Source of the DNA: an uncultured Nesterenkonia sp.
GTDB taxonomy: Bacteria; Actinomycetota; Actinomycetes; Actinomycetales; Micrococcaceae
DNA: 64,000 nucleotides
NCBI GenBank assembly: GCA_946222885.1
Contig: CAMIAK010000001.1
Coordinates: forward strand, 124,001 to 188,000
Reading direction: 5' to 3'
Shown: positions 11,804 to 21,069 of the stretch, piece after piece
How the letters are laid out: each line of letters opens with the position of its first letter
How positions within the stretch are numbered: position 1 is the first letter of the stretch
Translations under genes and position numbers: made by a program
The notes under the pieces: model-generated
Told to the model about the DNA's origin: nothing
The model's database searches: none
The model's input: only the letters and a program-made list of their open reading frames with translations

Positions 11804-12406
11804 TCAGCGCCGGATCAGCAGGGCGGGGTAGGTCCGGTGCAGCAGGGCGGCTGCGGCGGCGCCGGCCAGCGACTTGGCGAGGTCGCCGGGCCAGAAGACG
11901 ATGTCCATGTAGAAGGCCTCCAGCAGGCTGACGTCCAGGTTGATGCTCATGCCCAGGATACCGGCGGGGTGAGTGGCCAGGACGCTGCCGGCGACGCCGG
12001 CCACGAACAGCAGCGGAACCCACCAGCGTGCCCGGGCCCGGCGCACCACCGTGCGGGCGATCAGTCCGGTGATCAGCGCGGTCAGGGGGTAGGAGAGCAG
12101 GTAGCCGGCCGAGGGGCCGGCCAGCACGCCCAGGCCTCCTGCGAAGCCGGCGAAGATCGGCAGGCCCAGCAGCCCGAGCGCCACATAGAGTGCGGCTGCG
12201 GCGGCTCCGCGCCAGGGGCCCAGTGCGAGTCCGGCCAGGGCCACGCCCAGGGTCTGCAGGGTGATGGGCACCCCGGCGTTGCCCACCGGGATGGGCGGGG
12301 CGAAGGCCAGGACGGCGATCAGGGCGGCGAAGACGCCCACCAGAGCGATGTCGAAGGTGCGGTTCGCGCTCTGGGCGCTGCTGCGGCGGAGTGCTGGAGT
12401 GGTCAT
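11804..12406 (-). CDS. bioY: Biotin transporter S component BioY
   Basis: The 200-residue, six-helix membrane protein has BioY hallmarks: PIPVGNAGVPITLQTLGVALAGL near residues 40-62, the central LGVLAGPSAGYLLSYPLTA, and the C-terminal FWPGDLAKSL segment. BioY binds biotin outside the membrane and works with EcfA and EcfT. It is the first gene of the bioY-ecfA-ecfT-MOSC operon. No biotin-synthesis gene is nearby, so the operon is a scavenging system. A BioQ-like operator lies 22 bases upstream. A -10-like GATAAC stands about 5 bases before the ATG with no Shine-Dalgarno, suggesting a leaderless message. Confidence 0.95.
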   Translation of the reverse strand: MTTPALRRSSAQSANRTFDIALVGVFAALIAVLAFAPPIPVGNAGVPITLQTLGVALAGLALGPWRGAAAAALYVALGLLGLPIFAGFAGGLGVLAGPSAGYLLSYPLTALITGLIARTVVRRARARWWVPLLFVAGVAGSVLATHPAGILGMSINLDVSLLEAFYMDIVFWPGDLAKSLAGAAAAALLHRTYPALLIRR

Positions 12407-12427
12407 GATCGGTTATCCAATCCCATT

Positions 12428-12444
12428 TTTGAACAGTGTTCAAA
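12428..12444 (-). promoter_or_regulatory. BioQ-like operator upstream of bioY
   Basis: TTTGAACAGTGTTCAAA is a perfect 17-base palindrome that contains TGAAC-N3-GTTCA. This resembles the actinobacterial BioQ recognition pattern for biotin genes, recalled as TGAAC-N3-GTTAC in corynebacteria. It overlaps the likely -35 region of bioY, where a bound repressor would block transcription when biotin is plentiful. Confidence 0.75.
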
Positions 12445-12536
12445 TTACTGCCGGGTATGGGTGTGCCGGGGAGGTCCCGCAGGTCTGCAGAGGATGTCGC
12501 CGGAGGGTGTCCCAGGGTCTCGCTAGGGTGGTGGTC

Positions 12537-13181
12537 GTGAGCAACCAGTACCTCAAGAGGACCATGCAGCGGAACGTCCGGAAGGCCGCCCGCAGAGGGA
12601 TCCGTCAGAATCAGCGGCGTGCCGGCGGCGGCCGGCGCCGGCGCGCCTCCAGCCAGGGACTCATCCAGTGGCTGGCCATCGTGCTGGGGGTGATCCTGCT
12701 CGGGCTCCTCATCGGCTGGTTCCAGCAGGAGGGGGAGCAGGATCACGGCGGCGACGGCGAGCAGGCCACCTTGGTCCGCGTGGTCGACGGCGACACCCTG
12801 GTGGTGGACCTGGGCGGCCAGGAGGAGCGGGTCCGGCTGCTCAACATCGACACTCCGGAGACCGTCCATCCGAGCCGCCCGGTGGAATGCATGGGGCCGG
12901 AGGCCACCGAACGGATGGAGGAGCTGGTCAGCCCCGGGGACCAGCTGGTCCTGGAGTTCGACCAGGAGCGGACTGATCAGTATGACCGGCTGCTGGCGGG
13001 GGTCTATGCCGACGATGTCTTCGTCAACGAGCAGATGGCCCGCGACGGGTTCGGGGCCCCGGTCCACTATGCGCCGAACGACCGCTTCCTCAGCCAGATC
13101 GAGGAGGCCTGGGAGCAGGCTGAGGCAGAGGGCGCTGGAGTCTTCGCCGATGATCTGGACTGTGAGCCGGAGCTGCCCTGA
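12537..13181 (+). CDS. Membrane-anchored thermonuclease (SNase) family protein
   Basis: The 214-residue protein has a basic N-terminus (residues 1-40, rich in Arg and Lys) and one membrane helix (about 42-62). A staphylococcal-nuclease domain follows, with VVDGDTLVVD (metal Asp), RLLNIDTPET (catalytic Arg and Glu) and YDRLLAGVY (second catalytic Arg). All three residues of the SNase active site are therefore present. The topology places the nuclease outside the cell. The GTG at 12537 is used; an ATG at 12564 after AGAGG is a possible alternative that would shorten the basic tail. The C-terminus is acidic. Confidence 0.87.
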   Translation: MSNQYLKRTMQRNVRKAARRGIRQNQRRAGGGRRRRASSQGLIQWLAIVLGVILLGLLIGWFQQEGEQDHGGDGEQATLVRVVDGDTLVVDLGGQEERVRLLNIDTPETVHPSRPVECMGPEATERMEELVSPGDQLVLEFDQERTDQYDRLLAGVYADDVFVNEQMARDGFGAPVHYAPNDRFLSQIEEAWEQAEAEGAGVFADDLDCEPELP

Positions 13182-13224
13182 GGCGGGCTGGGTGCGGCCG
13201 GAGCCGACCTTCTAGAATCTCCTC

Positions 13225-13737
13225 ATGACCGAAGAGCCTCCGCGCCGCGAGCGAGCCCTGATCGCCCTGGGCACCTGCACTGCGCTGGCGGCGATCACCG
13301 TGGGCAGCTGGCTGATGGTGAACGGCACGATCGACGTCGCCGGCCTGACCGGGGGAGGGCTCCCGGAGGGCCAGGACTGTCCCTCCGGAGTCCAGCAGCC
13401 GGTGGTCGCGGAGCGGATCGAGGTCAGCGTCTACAACTCCACCAATGAGCCGGGGCTGGCCGGAGAGGTGGCCGAAGAGCTGCAGGAGCGCAGCTTCCGC
13501 GTCGCCGAGGTGGACAACGACTACTTCGCCGACACCGGCTTCGAGGGGATCATCCGATCCGGAGACCGGGGCCTCCGCCAGGCCTATACCCTGCAGCAGC
13601 ACCTGCCCGGCACGTTGGTGGACATCGACGACCGCGACGACTTCACCGTGGACCTGGTCCTCGGCTCAGACTTCGACGGCCTGGAGGATCCCGACGAGGT
13701 CGAGATCGCTCCAGGCCGCATCAGCTGCTCAGGCTAG
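13225..13737 (+). CDS. LytR C-terminal domain protein, membrane anchored
   Basis: The 170-residue product has a short basic start, one membrane helix (about 10-34) and an extracytoplasmic domain. The pattern EVSVYNSTNEPGLAGEVAEEL...GFRV-type matches the LytR_C domain (pfam13399) found at the end of LytR-CpsA-Psr enzymes or alone in actinobacteria. The catalytic LCP domain is absent. A role at the cell envelope is likely but the activity is unknown. It lies 43 bases after the nuclease gene on the same strand. Confidence 0.8.
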   Translation: MTEEPPRRERALIALGTCTALAAITVGSWLMVNGTIDVAGLTGGGLPEGQDCPSGVQQPVVAERIEVSVYNSTNEPGLAGEVAEELQERSFRVAEVDNDYFADTGFEGIIRSGDRGLRQAYTLQQHLPGTLVDIDDRDDFTVDLVLGSDFDGLEDPDEVEIAPGRISCSG

Positions 13738-13744
13738 AACAGTC

Positions 13745-14152
13745 TCAGCTGTTCTGTTCGCGCCACCTCTTGGCAGCGATGAAGGAGCGGACGCCCAGGG
13801 CGATGTAGACCACCAGGACGATCACCGTGACCAGCGCGGAGATGACGGCGGCCGGACGCTCGGCCTCGCCGGCGAAGAGGTCGCCCAGGCCGCTCAGCGG
13901 CATGCCCATGGCCAGCGTGCCCAGCAGGGCGACGACCAGCCCGATGTGCACGCCCACCTTAGTGTTCTTCAGCGCGATGAAGCCGCTGATCAGCAACAGC
14001 ACACCGAGGAGGCTGGGGATGAAGGCGGTCCAGTGCTCGGTGTCATTGGTCATGGAGACCAGGTAGCCGATGATGCCGACGGCCACGAGGATGCCGCCGA
14101 CGCCGAGGGTCAGCTTGGGCATCGGGCTGGCGGGTGCGGGGGTGATGGTCAT
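13745..14152 (-). CDS. Small four-helix membrane protein, function unknown
   Basis: The 135-residue protein has four hydrophobic segments (about 14-33, 43-62, 67-87 and 102-124) and a short basic tail ending RWREQNS. I do not recognise a characterised family. It resembles small integral membrane proteins common in Micrococcaceae. It ends 7 bases from the convergent LytR_C gene, with no obvious terminator between. A GGAG-like purine run precedes the ATG at 14152. Confidence 0.75.
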   Translation of the reverse strand: MTITPAPASPMPKLTLGVGGILVAVGIIGYLVSMTNDTEHWTAFIPSLLGVLLLISGFIALKNTKVGVHIGLVVALLGTLAMGMPLSGLGDLFAGEAERPAAVISALVTVIVLVVYIALGVRSFIAAKRWREQNS

Positions 14153-14176
14153 GGGATCTCTCCTAGAGACGACGAA

Positions 14177-14217
14177 GGGGCGGATTCCTTCTACACAGTG
14201 TAGAAGAAACCCGCCCC
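14177..14217. terminator. Two-tier hairpin between convergently ordered minus-strand genes
   Basis: GGGGCGG (14177-14183) pairs with CCGCCCC (14211-14217). Inside it a perfect 19-base palindrome, CTTCTACAC-A-GTGTAGAAG (14188-14206), forms a second stem. The structure lies just downstream of the acidic membrane-protein gene and just upstream of the four-helix protein gene. It may act as a terminator for the first, and the AT-rich inner palindrome could also be an operator for the second. Confidence 0.6.
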
Positions 14218-14248
14218 CGTCTGTCAGCTCAGGACAGCCGCTGAGTCG

Positions 14249-15523
14249 TCAGTCCACCAACTCCCAGGTGCCGCAGCCGTCGGCGTAGAAGACGATCTCG
14301 TCATCGCCTCCCACCTCGATCTCGAGGTCTGCGCCCCACGCGCTGTCATCCTCCGAGTAGAACTCGAAGTACTCGACGTCGTTGTACTCGGTCAGGCCGG
14401 AGTAGCCGGCGAAGGCGCAGCTCTCACCGTCCTCCCAGCTCAGGGCGTAGGTTCCGGCCTCGATGTGCTCACCGACGACGAACATGCCGTCTTCGAACTC
14501 GGTCTCAGGGCTGGAGGGGTAGCTGTCCTGGATGGGCTCCCATTCGCCACAGTCCATGGAGTTCATCAGCATGCCGTCCTCGAGGACCACGATGCCGCCT
14601 GCCTCGTCGATGCCGGAGGCGATGAGGTCCTCCTCATCCTCATCCTCGTAGACGGAGTAGAGGCAGCCCCAGTCCTCGTCCTCGGTGCCGACGACCTGGC
14701 GGTAGGCGCCGGGCTCGATGTCCTCGCCGACGATCATGCCCTCCTCGTCCTCGAAGCCTTCAGCGCCGTCGGGGAGAGCGTCGGAGCCGTTGCCGTCGGA
14801 GGCGTCGTCATCATCCTCGTCCTCGTCGTCATCCTCATCCTCGATGACGGCGTCTTCGTCCTCCTCGGGGGCCTCATCCTCATCGTCGGCGGCGGCGTCC
14901 TCGTCCTCCTCGGCGGGATCCTCCTCATCCTCGTCCTCGGTGACGGCCTCCTCCTCAGAGGTGGTCTCGGTCTCGGCGTCCTCGTCATCGCCGTTGCCCA
15001 TGGTGAAGAGCACGATGACCAGGGCCACCAGGGCGGCGAAGAGTACGCCCAGCAGCACGATGGCCCACCAGAACTTCGCGAAGAAGCTCTTCTGCTGGGG
15101 CTGGTCCCCGCCGGGGCCCTGTGGGCCCTGCGGTCCGCCGGGTCCTCCGTAACCCGGGCCGCCCGGCCCCTGGGGGCCTCCGGGATAGCCGGGTCCGCCC
15201 GGCTGCTGCGGCCCGCCCGGGAACCCGGGGGCGCCGTGCTGTGCGTACTGTCCCTGACCGGGCTGTCCCTGACCGTACTGCTCCTGACCGGGCTGGCCCT
15301 GGCCATAGGGGGACTGCCCGGACGGGCCCTGGCCGAAGCCGGGCTGCTGGGCGCCGGGCTGGCCGGGAGCTCCGGGCTCATGGGTTGAGCCGGCCGCGGG
15401 GGCCGAACCAGCACCGGGAGCCGAACCGGCGTCCGGTGCTGAGCCCGCTGCCGGGGCCGGGGATCCTGCGCCGTGCGGCGGGATCGCCTGGGTGGGCTGC
15501 TCGCCGTAGCCCTGCGGGGGCAT
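14249..15523 (-). CDS. Single-pass membrane protein: Pro/Gly/Gln tail, acidic linker, duplicated external domain
   Basis: From the ATG at 15523 the protein is 424 residues. Residues 1-148 are Pro/Gly/Gln-rich with GQGQPGQ-type repeats; one membrane helix spans about 151-175; residues 178-245 are almost only Asp and Glu. Then come two copies of a domain starting [13 protein letters not shown] (262) and [14 protein letters not shown] (346). Each copy holds two Cys, the second in CG-x-WE (325 and 417), suggesting one disulfide per copy. I do not know its role. The same composition continues about 40 codons upstream of 15523, including a second PYGEQPTQA, but that stretch has no ATG, GTG or TTG. 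An AAAGGGA-like ribosome site lies at 15649-15655, so the true start may be non-canonical. Confidence 0.82.
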   Translation of the reverse strand: MPPQGYGEQPTQAIPPHGAGSPAPAAGSAPDAGSAPGAGSAPAAGSTHEPGAPGQPGAQQPGFGQGPSGQSPYGQGQPGQEQYGQGQPGQGQYAQHGAPGFPGGPQQPGGPGYPGGPQGPGGPGYGGPGGPQGPQGPGGDQPQQKSFFAKFWWAIVLLGVLFAALVALVIVLFTMGNGDDEDAETETTSEEEAVTEDEDEEDPAEEDEDAAADDEDEAPEEDEDAVIEDEDDDEDEDDDDASDGNGSDALPDGAEGFEDEEGMIVGEDIEPGAYRQVVGTEDEDWGCLYSVYEDEDEEDLIASGIDEAGGIVVLEDGMLMNSMDCGEWEPIQDSYPSSPETEFEDGMFVVGEHIEAGTYALSWEDGESCAFAGYSGLTEYNDVEYFEFYSEDDSAWGADLEIEVGGDDEIVFYADGCGTWELVD

Positions 15524-15849
15524 GGCCTGGGTGGGCTGCTCCCCATAGGGAGGCTGAGGCTGCTGCCCGGGACCGCCCTGGGGGCCGGCTCCCTCTCCGT
15601 TGCCGTTCGGCGGGTTCTCGTTCTCAGGTGGTTGCTGGCTCGCCGCAGTCCCTTTCAGGTCTTGATCCGTTCAGTCTGGTGAACATTCAACACTACGCAT
15701 CTGGGAGGCACCACCTGCTGGAACCGGCGGTTCTTCGAAAACGCGAAGAAATGCAGATCTTTCTTCCGATTTGGGTGGCTGAAGGGTTGAAGAGGGGCCA
15801 AAACTGGAAGAGCACCAACCGCACGGTCAACGATTCAAAGGAGATTCTC
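15524..15849. other. Intergenic region between the acidic membrane-protein gene and aceA
   Basis: Bases 15524-15658 continue the reading frame of the minus-strand gene and are probably translated. Beyond that, GTTCA-N6-TGAAC at 15669-15684 and TTCTTCG-N6-CGAAGAA at 15731-15750 are inverted repeats in a locally AT-richer divergent promoter region. The 100 bases before aceA hold no further gene. Confidence 0.5.
15731..15750. promoter_or_regulatory. Inverted repeat upstream of aceA, possible operator
   Basis: TTCTTCG and CGAAGAA form perfect 7-base arms separated by AAAACG. The site lies 100 bases ahead of the aceA ATG in the divergent region. Regulators of isocitrate lyase in actinobacteria (RamA, RamB, GlxR) bind in this zone, but the site does not match their published consensus as I recall it, so the binding protein is open. 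Confidence 0.4.
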
Positions 15850-17211
<1,362 letters not shown>

Positions 17212-17266
17212 GGTCCGCCTGGGGCGGAGCCTGACAAGTGGGCAGAAACTGACAAAGGAGTCAGAG

Positions 17267-17869
17267 ATGAACACCCCCAACTCGATCACCATCAACGGCA
17301 TCACCCTGACCGGCCCCCGCGCCCCGCGGCAGAACGAAGTCCTCACCGCGGATGCGCTGAGCTTCCTGGCGAAGCTGCACCGTGAGTTCGCCCCCAGGGT
17401 GGAGGCGCTCGACGCCGTCGACGGCGCCTCCGAGCAGGCGCTGGGGGAGGCCGAGGACTTCGCGGCCTCCTGGCACGCGCTGATCGAGAAGCAGCTGGCC
17501 GAGCCGCCGTGCACCTTCATCACCCCGCGCGGACTGGCCCGGTCCGAAGGGCGCATCCTCTATGAGGGCAGGCCGCTCTCCGCGGGGATCGTGGACTTCG
17601 GCCTGCACATCCACCGCAACGCGCGGCCGCTGATGGCAGAGGGCAGGGCTCCGTTCATCTCGCTGCTGGGCCTGGAGTCGGAGGAGGAGCTGCTGCTCTG
17701 GCAGGACCTCTTCGTCCGGGCTGAGGAGCTGGCGGGCCTGCCCGACGGCACCATCCGCGCCATCCACCTGGGCCCGGGGGAGGCGGACCAGGACGATGAC
17801 GAGGACGGACAGGTCAGCAGCGCAGCAGTGCTCGCCACCGGCCGGCGGAGCATGAAGGCAGCCGCCTAG
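17267..17869 (+). CDS. Truncated malate synthase A-derived protein
   Basis: The 200-residue product matches malate synthase A in two blocks. Residues about 8-45 (LTGPRAPRQNEVLTADALSF) match its N-terminus. Residues about 84-165 (FITPRGLARSEGRILYEG through LAGLPDGTIRAI) match the start of its TIM barrel. The roughly 100 residues normally between these blocks and the whole catalytic C-terminal half are missing. The Glu and Asp metal ligands and the catalytic Asp therefore cannot be present. The last 35 residues are unrelated and acidic. A full enzyme is about 540 residues. The frame is intact, begins after a good AAAGGAG site, and follows aceA by 55 bases as aceB normally does. It may be a decayed gene or a retained fragment; malate synthase activity is not expected. 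Confidence 0.72.
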   Translation: MNTPNSITINGITLTGPRAPRQNEVLTADALSFLAKLHREFAPRVEALDAVDGASEQALGEAEDFAASWHALIEKQLAEPPCTFITPRGLARSEGRILYEGRPLSAGIVDFGLHIHRNARPLMAEGRAPFISLLGLESEEELLLWQDLFVRAEELAGLPDGTIRAIHLGPGEADQDDDEDGQVSSAAVLATGRRSMKAAA

Positions 17870-17893
17870 CCGGGGGCGCCCCAGAGAAAGACC

Positions 17894-17930
17894 ACCGCCG
17901 CCGAGGGTTCGAGGTCCCCTCGGCGGCGGT
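17894..17930 (+). terminator. GC-rich terminator after the aceA operon
   Basis: ACCGCCGCCGAGGG pairs with CCCTCGGCGGCGGT over 14 perfect base pairs with a 9-base loop, 24 bases after the stop of the malate-synthase-derived gene. The stem stands between convergent genes and can serve both strands. Confidence 0.85.
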
Positions 17931-17945
17931 TCTCTGCCGTCCAGA

Positions 17946-18029
17946 CCGTGAGTGATCAATGGATTCCCTGTATTCGCCCGACACGCCGTGCAGTACGGGT
18001 CAGATGCGGCAACGATCGATCACTCACGG
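17946..18029. repeat. Long-range inverted repeat flanking the ramB 3' end
   Basis: CCGTGAGTGATC (17946-17957) is exactly inverted as GATCACTCACGG (18018-18029), with 60 bases between. The right arm covers the stop codon of the ramB-like gene. It may be a weak terminator for ramB or the ends of a small inserted element; no target-site duplication is clear. Confidence 0.45.
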
Positions 18030-19499
18030 AGAAGAGGAGTGGCGCTGGAGGAACTCGTAGACCTCGCGGGTGTCCACGCCCGGGAAGGCGCCCTGCGGCA
18101 TCGCCGCCAGCAGGTGGGTGTTCGCCCGGGCCGCCGGCCAGGCGTTGCCGTCCCACTGTGCGGCCAGCTCCTGCGGGGGCTGCCGGCAGCAGGTGGGGTC
18201 CTCCGGGCAGCGGGACTTCGAGCGGGAGGGCGTGTCCCGTCCGCGGAACCATTTCACATGCTCGAAGGGCACCCCGATGCTCAGCGAATAGATCCCCGAG
18301 GAGTGTGCCTCGGTCCGGGCGGTGCACCAGAAGGTCCCGACGGCGGTGTCGGTGTACTGGTGGAAGGAGCGGAACTTGTCCTCCACGTCGAAGACCTGCC
18401 GGGAGGTCCACTCCCGGCAGATGGTCTGGCCCTCGATGGCCCCGGAGTGGTCGGCGGGGAAGTTCACGCCGTCGTTCTCATAGGCCTTGTGGATGATGCC
18501 GGACTCGTGGACCTTCTGGAAGTGGCAGGTGATGCCCAGATGTTCGGTGGCCAGATTGGTGAACCGGTGGGCGGCCGACTCGTAGGAGACGGCGAAGGCG
18601 TCCCGCAGGTCCTCCAAGGCCAGCTCCTTGCGCTCCTTGGCGCGCTGGAGGAACTCCACCGTGGTCCGTTCGGGCATCAGCAGCGAGGCGGCGAAGTAGT
18701 TGGAGTACACGCGCTGGCGCAGGAACTCGGAGTAGTCCTCCGGCTCCGTGTGCCCCAGCACCTCATGGCCCAGCGCCTGCAGCAGCACCGAGCGGGCGTC
18801 CCAGTCCCGGGAGCGCCCCTGGGTCAGGTAGATGACCCTGTTCCGCTGGTCGGTCACTGAGCGGGTGGAGTTCGGCAGGTTCGGCACGAACCGCAGCGAA
18901 TACCCCAGATGCTCGGCGATGTCGGCGGCCACATGGTGGGAGAGCGGGCCGGAGGCGTGCCCGACGGCGTCGAGCAGCTCCTGGGCGGCCGCCTCGATCT
19001 CCGGGTAGTAGTTGTTCTTCCCGCGCATCTCCTCACGCAGCTCGGTGTTGGCCCGGCGGGCCTCCTCCGGGGTGGCGGCCTGCTCCTCGAGCCGGCGGCG
19101 CAGCTCACGCTGCAGGGCCACCAGCGACTCCAGCACGTCCATGGGCAGCCGGTTGCTGATGCGCACCGTGGGCAGCCCGAGAGCCGCGTAGAGGGGGCCC
19201 CGCTGGGCCTTCTCCAGCTCGATCTCCAGGGCCGCGCGCTTCGACGGCGGCTCCGCGCCGAAGAGGTCGTCCAGAGTCACCCCGAAGGTCTTGGCCAGCT
19301 GGTTGAGCTGGGAGAGCTTGGGCTCACGCTTGCCGTTCTCCAGCAGGGAGAGCTGGGAGGGGGCGGTCTCCAGGGAGACGGCCAGGTCGTCGAGCGTCAT
19401 GCCTGCCCGCTTGCGCAGATGCCGGACCCTGCGGCCCAGCGCGATGAGGTCGAACTCCTCCTCGGAGCTCTCCGCCGGGAGCGCCTGTGCCGTCCGCAT
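18024..19499 (-). CDS. ramB: RamB-type regulator: XRE HTH, IrrE/ImmA-like domain, Cys-rich tail
   Basis: The 491-residue protein has an XRE-type helix-turn-helix at about 19-75 (LGRRVRHLRKRAGMTLDDLAVS...PSQLSLLENGKREP). A central ImmA/IrrE-like domain follows, with GHEVLGH (HExxH) near residue 240. The C-terminal region contains CPEDPTCC near 428, as in the short-chain fatty acyl regulator and RamB family. RamB controls acetate and glyoxylate-shunt genes (aceA, aceB) in corynebacteria and icl1 in mycobacteria, and the place next to aceA fits. The ATG at 19499 gives the normal N-terminus. It is divergent from the citrate transporter. Confidence 0.87.
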   Translation of the reverse strand: MRTAQALPAESSEEEFDLIALGRRVRHLRKRAGMTLDDLAVSLETAPSQLSLLENGKREPKLSQLNQLAKTFGVTLDDLFGAEPPSKRAALEIELEKAQRGPLYAALGLPTVRISNRLPMDVLESLVALQRELRRRLEEQAATPEEARRANTELREEMRGKNNYYPEIEAAAQELLDAVGHASGPLSHHVAADIAEHLGYSLRFVPNLPNSTRSVTDQRNRVIYLTQGRSRDWDARSVLLQALGHEVLGHTEPEDYSEFLRQRVYSNYFAASLLMPERTTVEFLQRAKERKELALEDLRDAFAVSYESAAHRFTNLATEHLGITCHFQKVHESGIIHKAYENDGVNFPADHSGAIEGQTICREWTSRQVFDVEDKFRSFHQYTDTAVGTFWCTARTEAHSSGIYSLSIGVPFEHVKWFRGRDTPSRSKSRCPEDPTCCRQPPQELAAQWDGNAWPAARANTHLLAAMPQGAFPGVDTREVYEFLQRHSSSP

Positions 19500-19545
19500 A
19501 GTCCTCCAGTCTAGTGCAGTGAGGATCACACTGTGACACGCCTCA

Positions 19546-19596
19546 TGTGATGCAACAAACGTGCACTGATGTGACGCGGCATATATGGTGTGATGC
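19546..19596. repeat. Three TGTGA(T/C)GC direct repeats between ramB and the citrate transporter
   Basis: TGTGATGC occurs at 19546-19553 and 19589-19596, and TGTGACGC at 19570-19577. A palindrome TCACACTGTGA lies at 19526-19536. The repeats lie in the shared 180-base promoter region of two divergent genes and could be regulator binding sites, for example for RamB itself or a two-component regulator. Confidence 0.45.
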
Positions 19597-19678
19597 GGCT
19601 CGCAGGCAGTGTCGCCTTCTCGCAGGGACAGGTGCGGGCCGCAGACCTCGCACTTGGACAATAGGAGAACGCGCGCTC

Positions 19679-21052
19679 ATGGAGGAGCCCTCAACGCTGC
19701 TGACAGTCGGCGGCCTCGGCATCATCGCCGTCACCGTCGGCCTGCTGATGTGGAACAAGGTGTCCCCGGTGGTGGCCATGGTGGTCACACCCATCCTGGG
19801 CGCCCTGCTGGTCGGCTTCAGCCTCACCGAGATCACCGAGTTCTTCGACTCGGGCGTCTCCCAGGTGATGAACGTCGTCGTGATGTTCATCTTCGCGATC
19901 CTGTTCTTCGGGATCCTCTCCGACGCCGGGCTCTTCGACCCCGTGGTGCGTGCGCTGATCCTGGCCACCCGCGGCAAGGTCGTGCTGGTCACCGTGGGCA
20001 CCGCGCTGATCGGCGTGGTCGCCCACATCGACGGCGCCGGCGCGACGACGTTCCTGCTGACCGTCCCGGCCCTGCTGCCGCTGTACCAGGCGCTGCACAT
20101 GAGCCGGTACCTGCTCCTGCTGCTGCTGGCGATCTCGGCCGGCATCGTGAACATGATCCCCTGGGGCGGACCGCTGGGACGCGCCGCCTCGGTGCAGGAC
20201 ATCGACCCGGTGGAGCTCTACCGGCCGCTGATCCCGCTGCAGATCGTGGGCATCGTGCTGATCGTGATCATCGCCGTGCTGCTGGGCATGCGTGAGGTCC
20301 GCCGGATCAACCGGCGCGTGGCCGCCGGGGAGATCGAGCTGCCGGAGAGTGTGGACGTCCACGGCATCGCCGATGACTTCAGCCGCCGCCAGCTCGAGGA
20401 CCGCGCCGACATCGCGGAGAAGATGAACTCCGCACGCTGGGTCTACTGGGCCAATGTGGTGCTGGCGCTGGGCATCATCGCGATCATGCTGGCCGACATC
20501 CTGCCGCCGCAGTTCGCCTTCATGCTGGGCGTGGCCATCGCCCTGCCGCTGAACTTCAAGGGCTCGAACCTGCAGATGGAGCGCATCCGCGCCCACGCCC
20601 CGAACGCCCTGATGATGGGTGCGGTCATCCTGGCGGCCGCCGTCTTCCTGGGCGTGCTCAACGAGTCCGAGATGCTGGAGTCCGTCGCGCTGTCCACCCT
20701 GGCGGTGCTGCCCGAGGGTCTGGGCCCGAACCTGCACCTGGCGATGGGTGCCCTGGGCGTGCCGATGGACCTGCTGACCTCCACCGACGCCTACTACTTC
20801 TCCGTGCTGCCGCTGGTGGATGCCACCGCCAGCCAGTTCGGCACCGGCTCCATGGAGATCGCCCACGGCATGCTGATCGGCAACATCATCGGCACCTTCG
20901 TCAGCCCGTTCTCCCCGGCGCTGTGGCTGGCCCTGGGCCTGGCCGGAGCCAACCTGGGCGAGCACCTGCGCTACTCCTTCCTCATCGTCTGGGGCTTCTC
21001 CATCCTGATGCTGCTGGCCGCACTCGGCCTCGGCATCCTGAGCATCCACTAG
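19679..21052 (+). CDS. CitMHS-family citrate/metal-citrate symporter
   Basis: The 457-residue, roughly 12-helix protein matches the CitMHS family: ILFFGILSDAGLFDPVVRALI, VAHIDGAGATTFLLTVPALLPLY, PWGGPLGRAASV and the C-terminal STDAYYFSVLPLVDATASQFG. Family members import citrate as a metal complex with protons. Placement next to glyoxylate-shunt genes fits carbon scavenging. No CitA/CitB two-component system is adjacent. The ATG at 19679 follows AGGAGA at a longish 11-base spacing. Confidence 0.92.
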   Translation: MEEPSTLLTVGGLGIIAVTVGLLMWNKVSPVVAMVVTPILGALLVGFSLTEITEFFDSGVSQVMNVVVMFIFAILFFGILSDAGLFDPVVRALILATRGKVVLVTVGTALIGVVAHIDGAGATTFLLTVPALLPLYQALHMSRYLLLLLLAISAGIVNMIPWGGPLGRAASVQDIDPVELYRPLIPLQIVGIVLIVIIAVLLGMREVRRINRRVAAGEIELPESVDVHGIADDFSRRQLEDRADIAEKMNSARWVYWANVVLALGIIAIMLADILPPQFAFMLGVAIALPLNFKGSNLQMERIRAHAPNALMMGAVILAAAVFLGVLNESEMLESVALSTLAVLPEGLGPNLHLAMGALGVPMDLLTSTDAYYFSVLPLVDATASQFGTGSMEIAHGMLIGNIIGTFVSPFSPALWLALGLAGANLGEHLRYSFLIVWGFSILMLLAALGLGILSIH

Positions 21053-21069
21053 CTCCCGACGGCGGGTCT

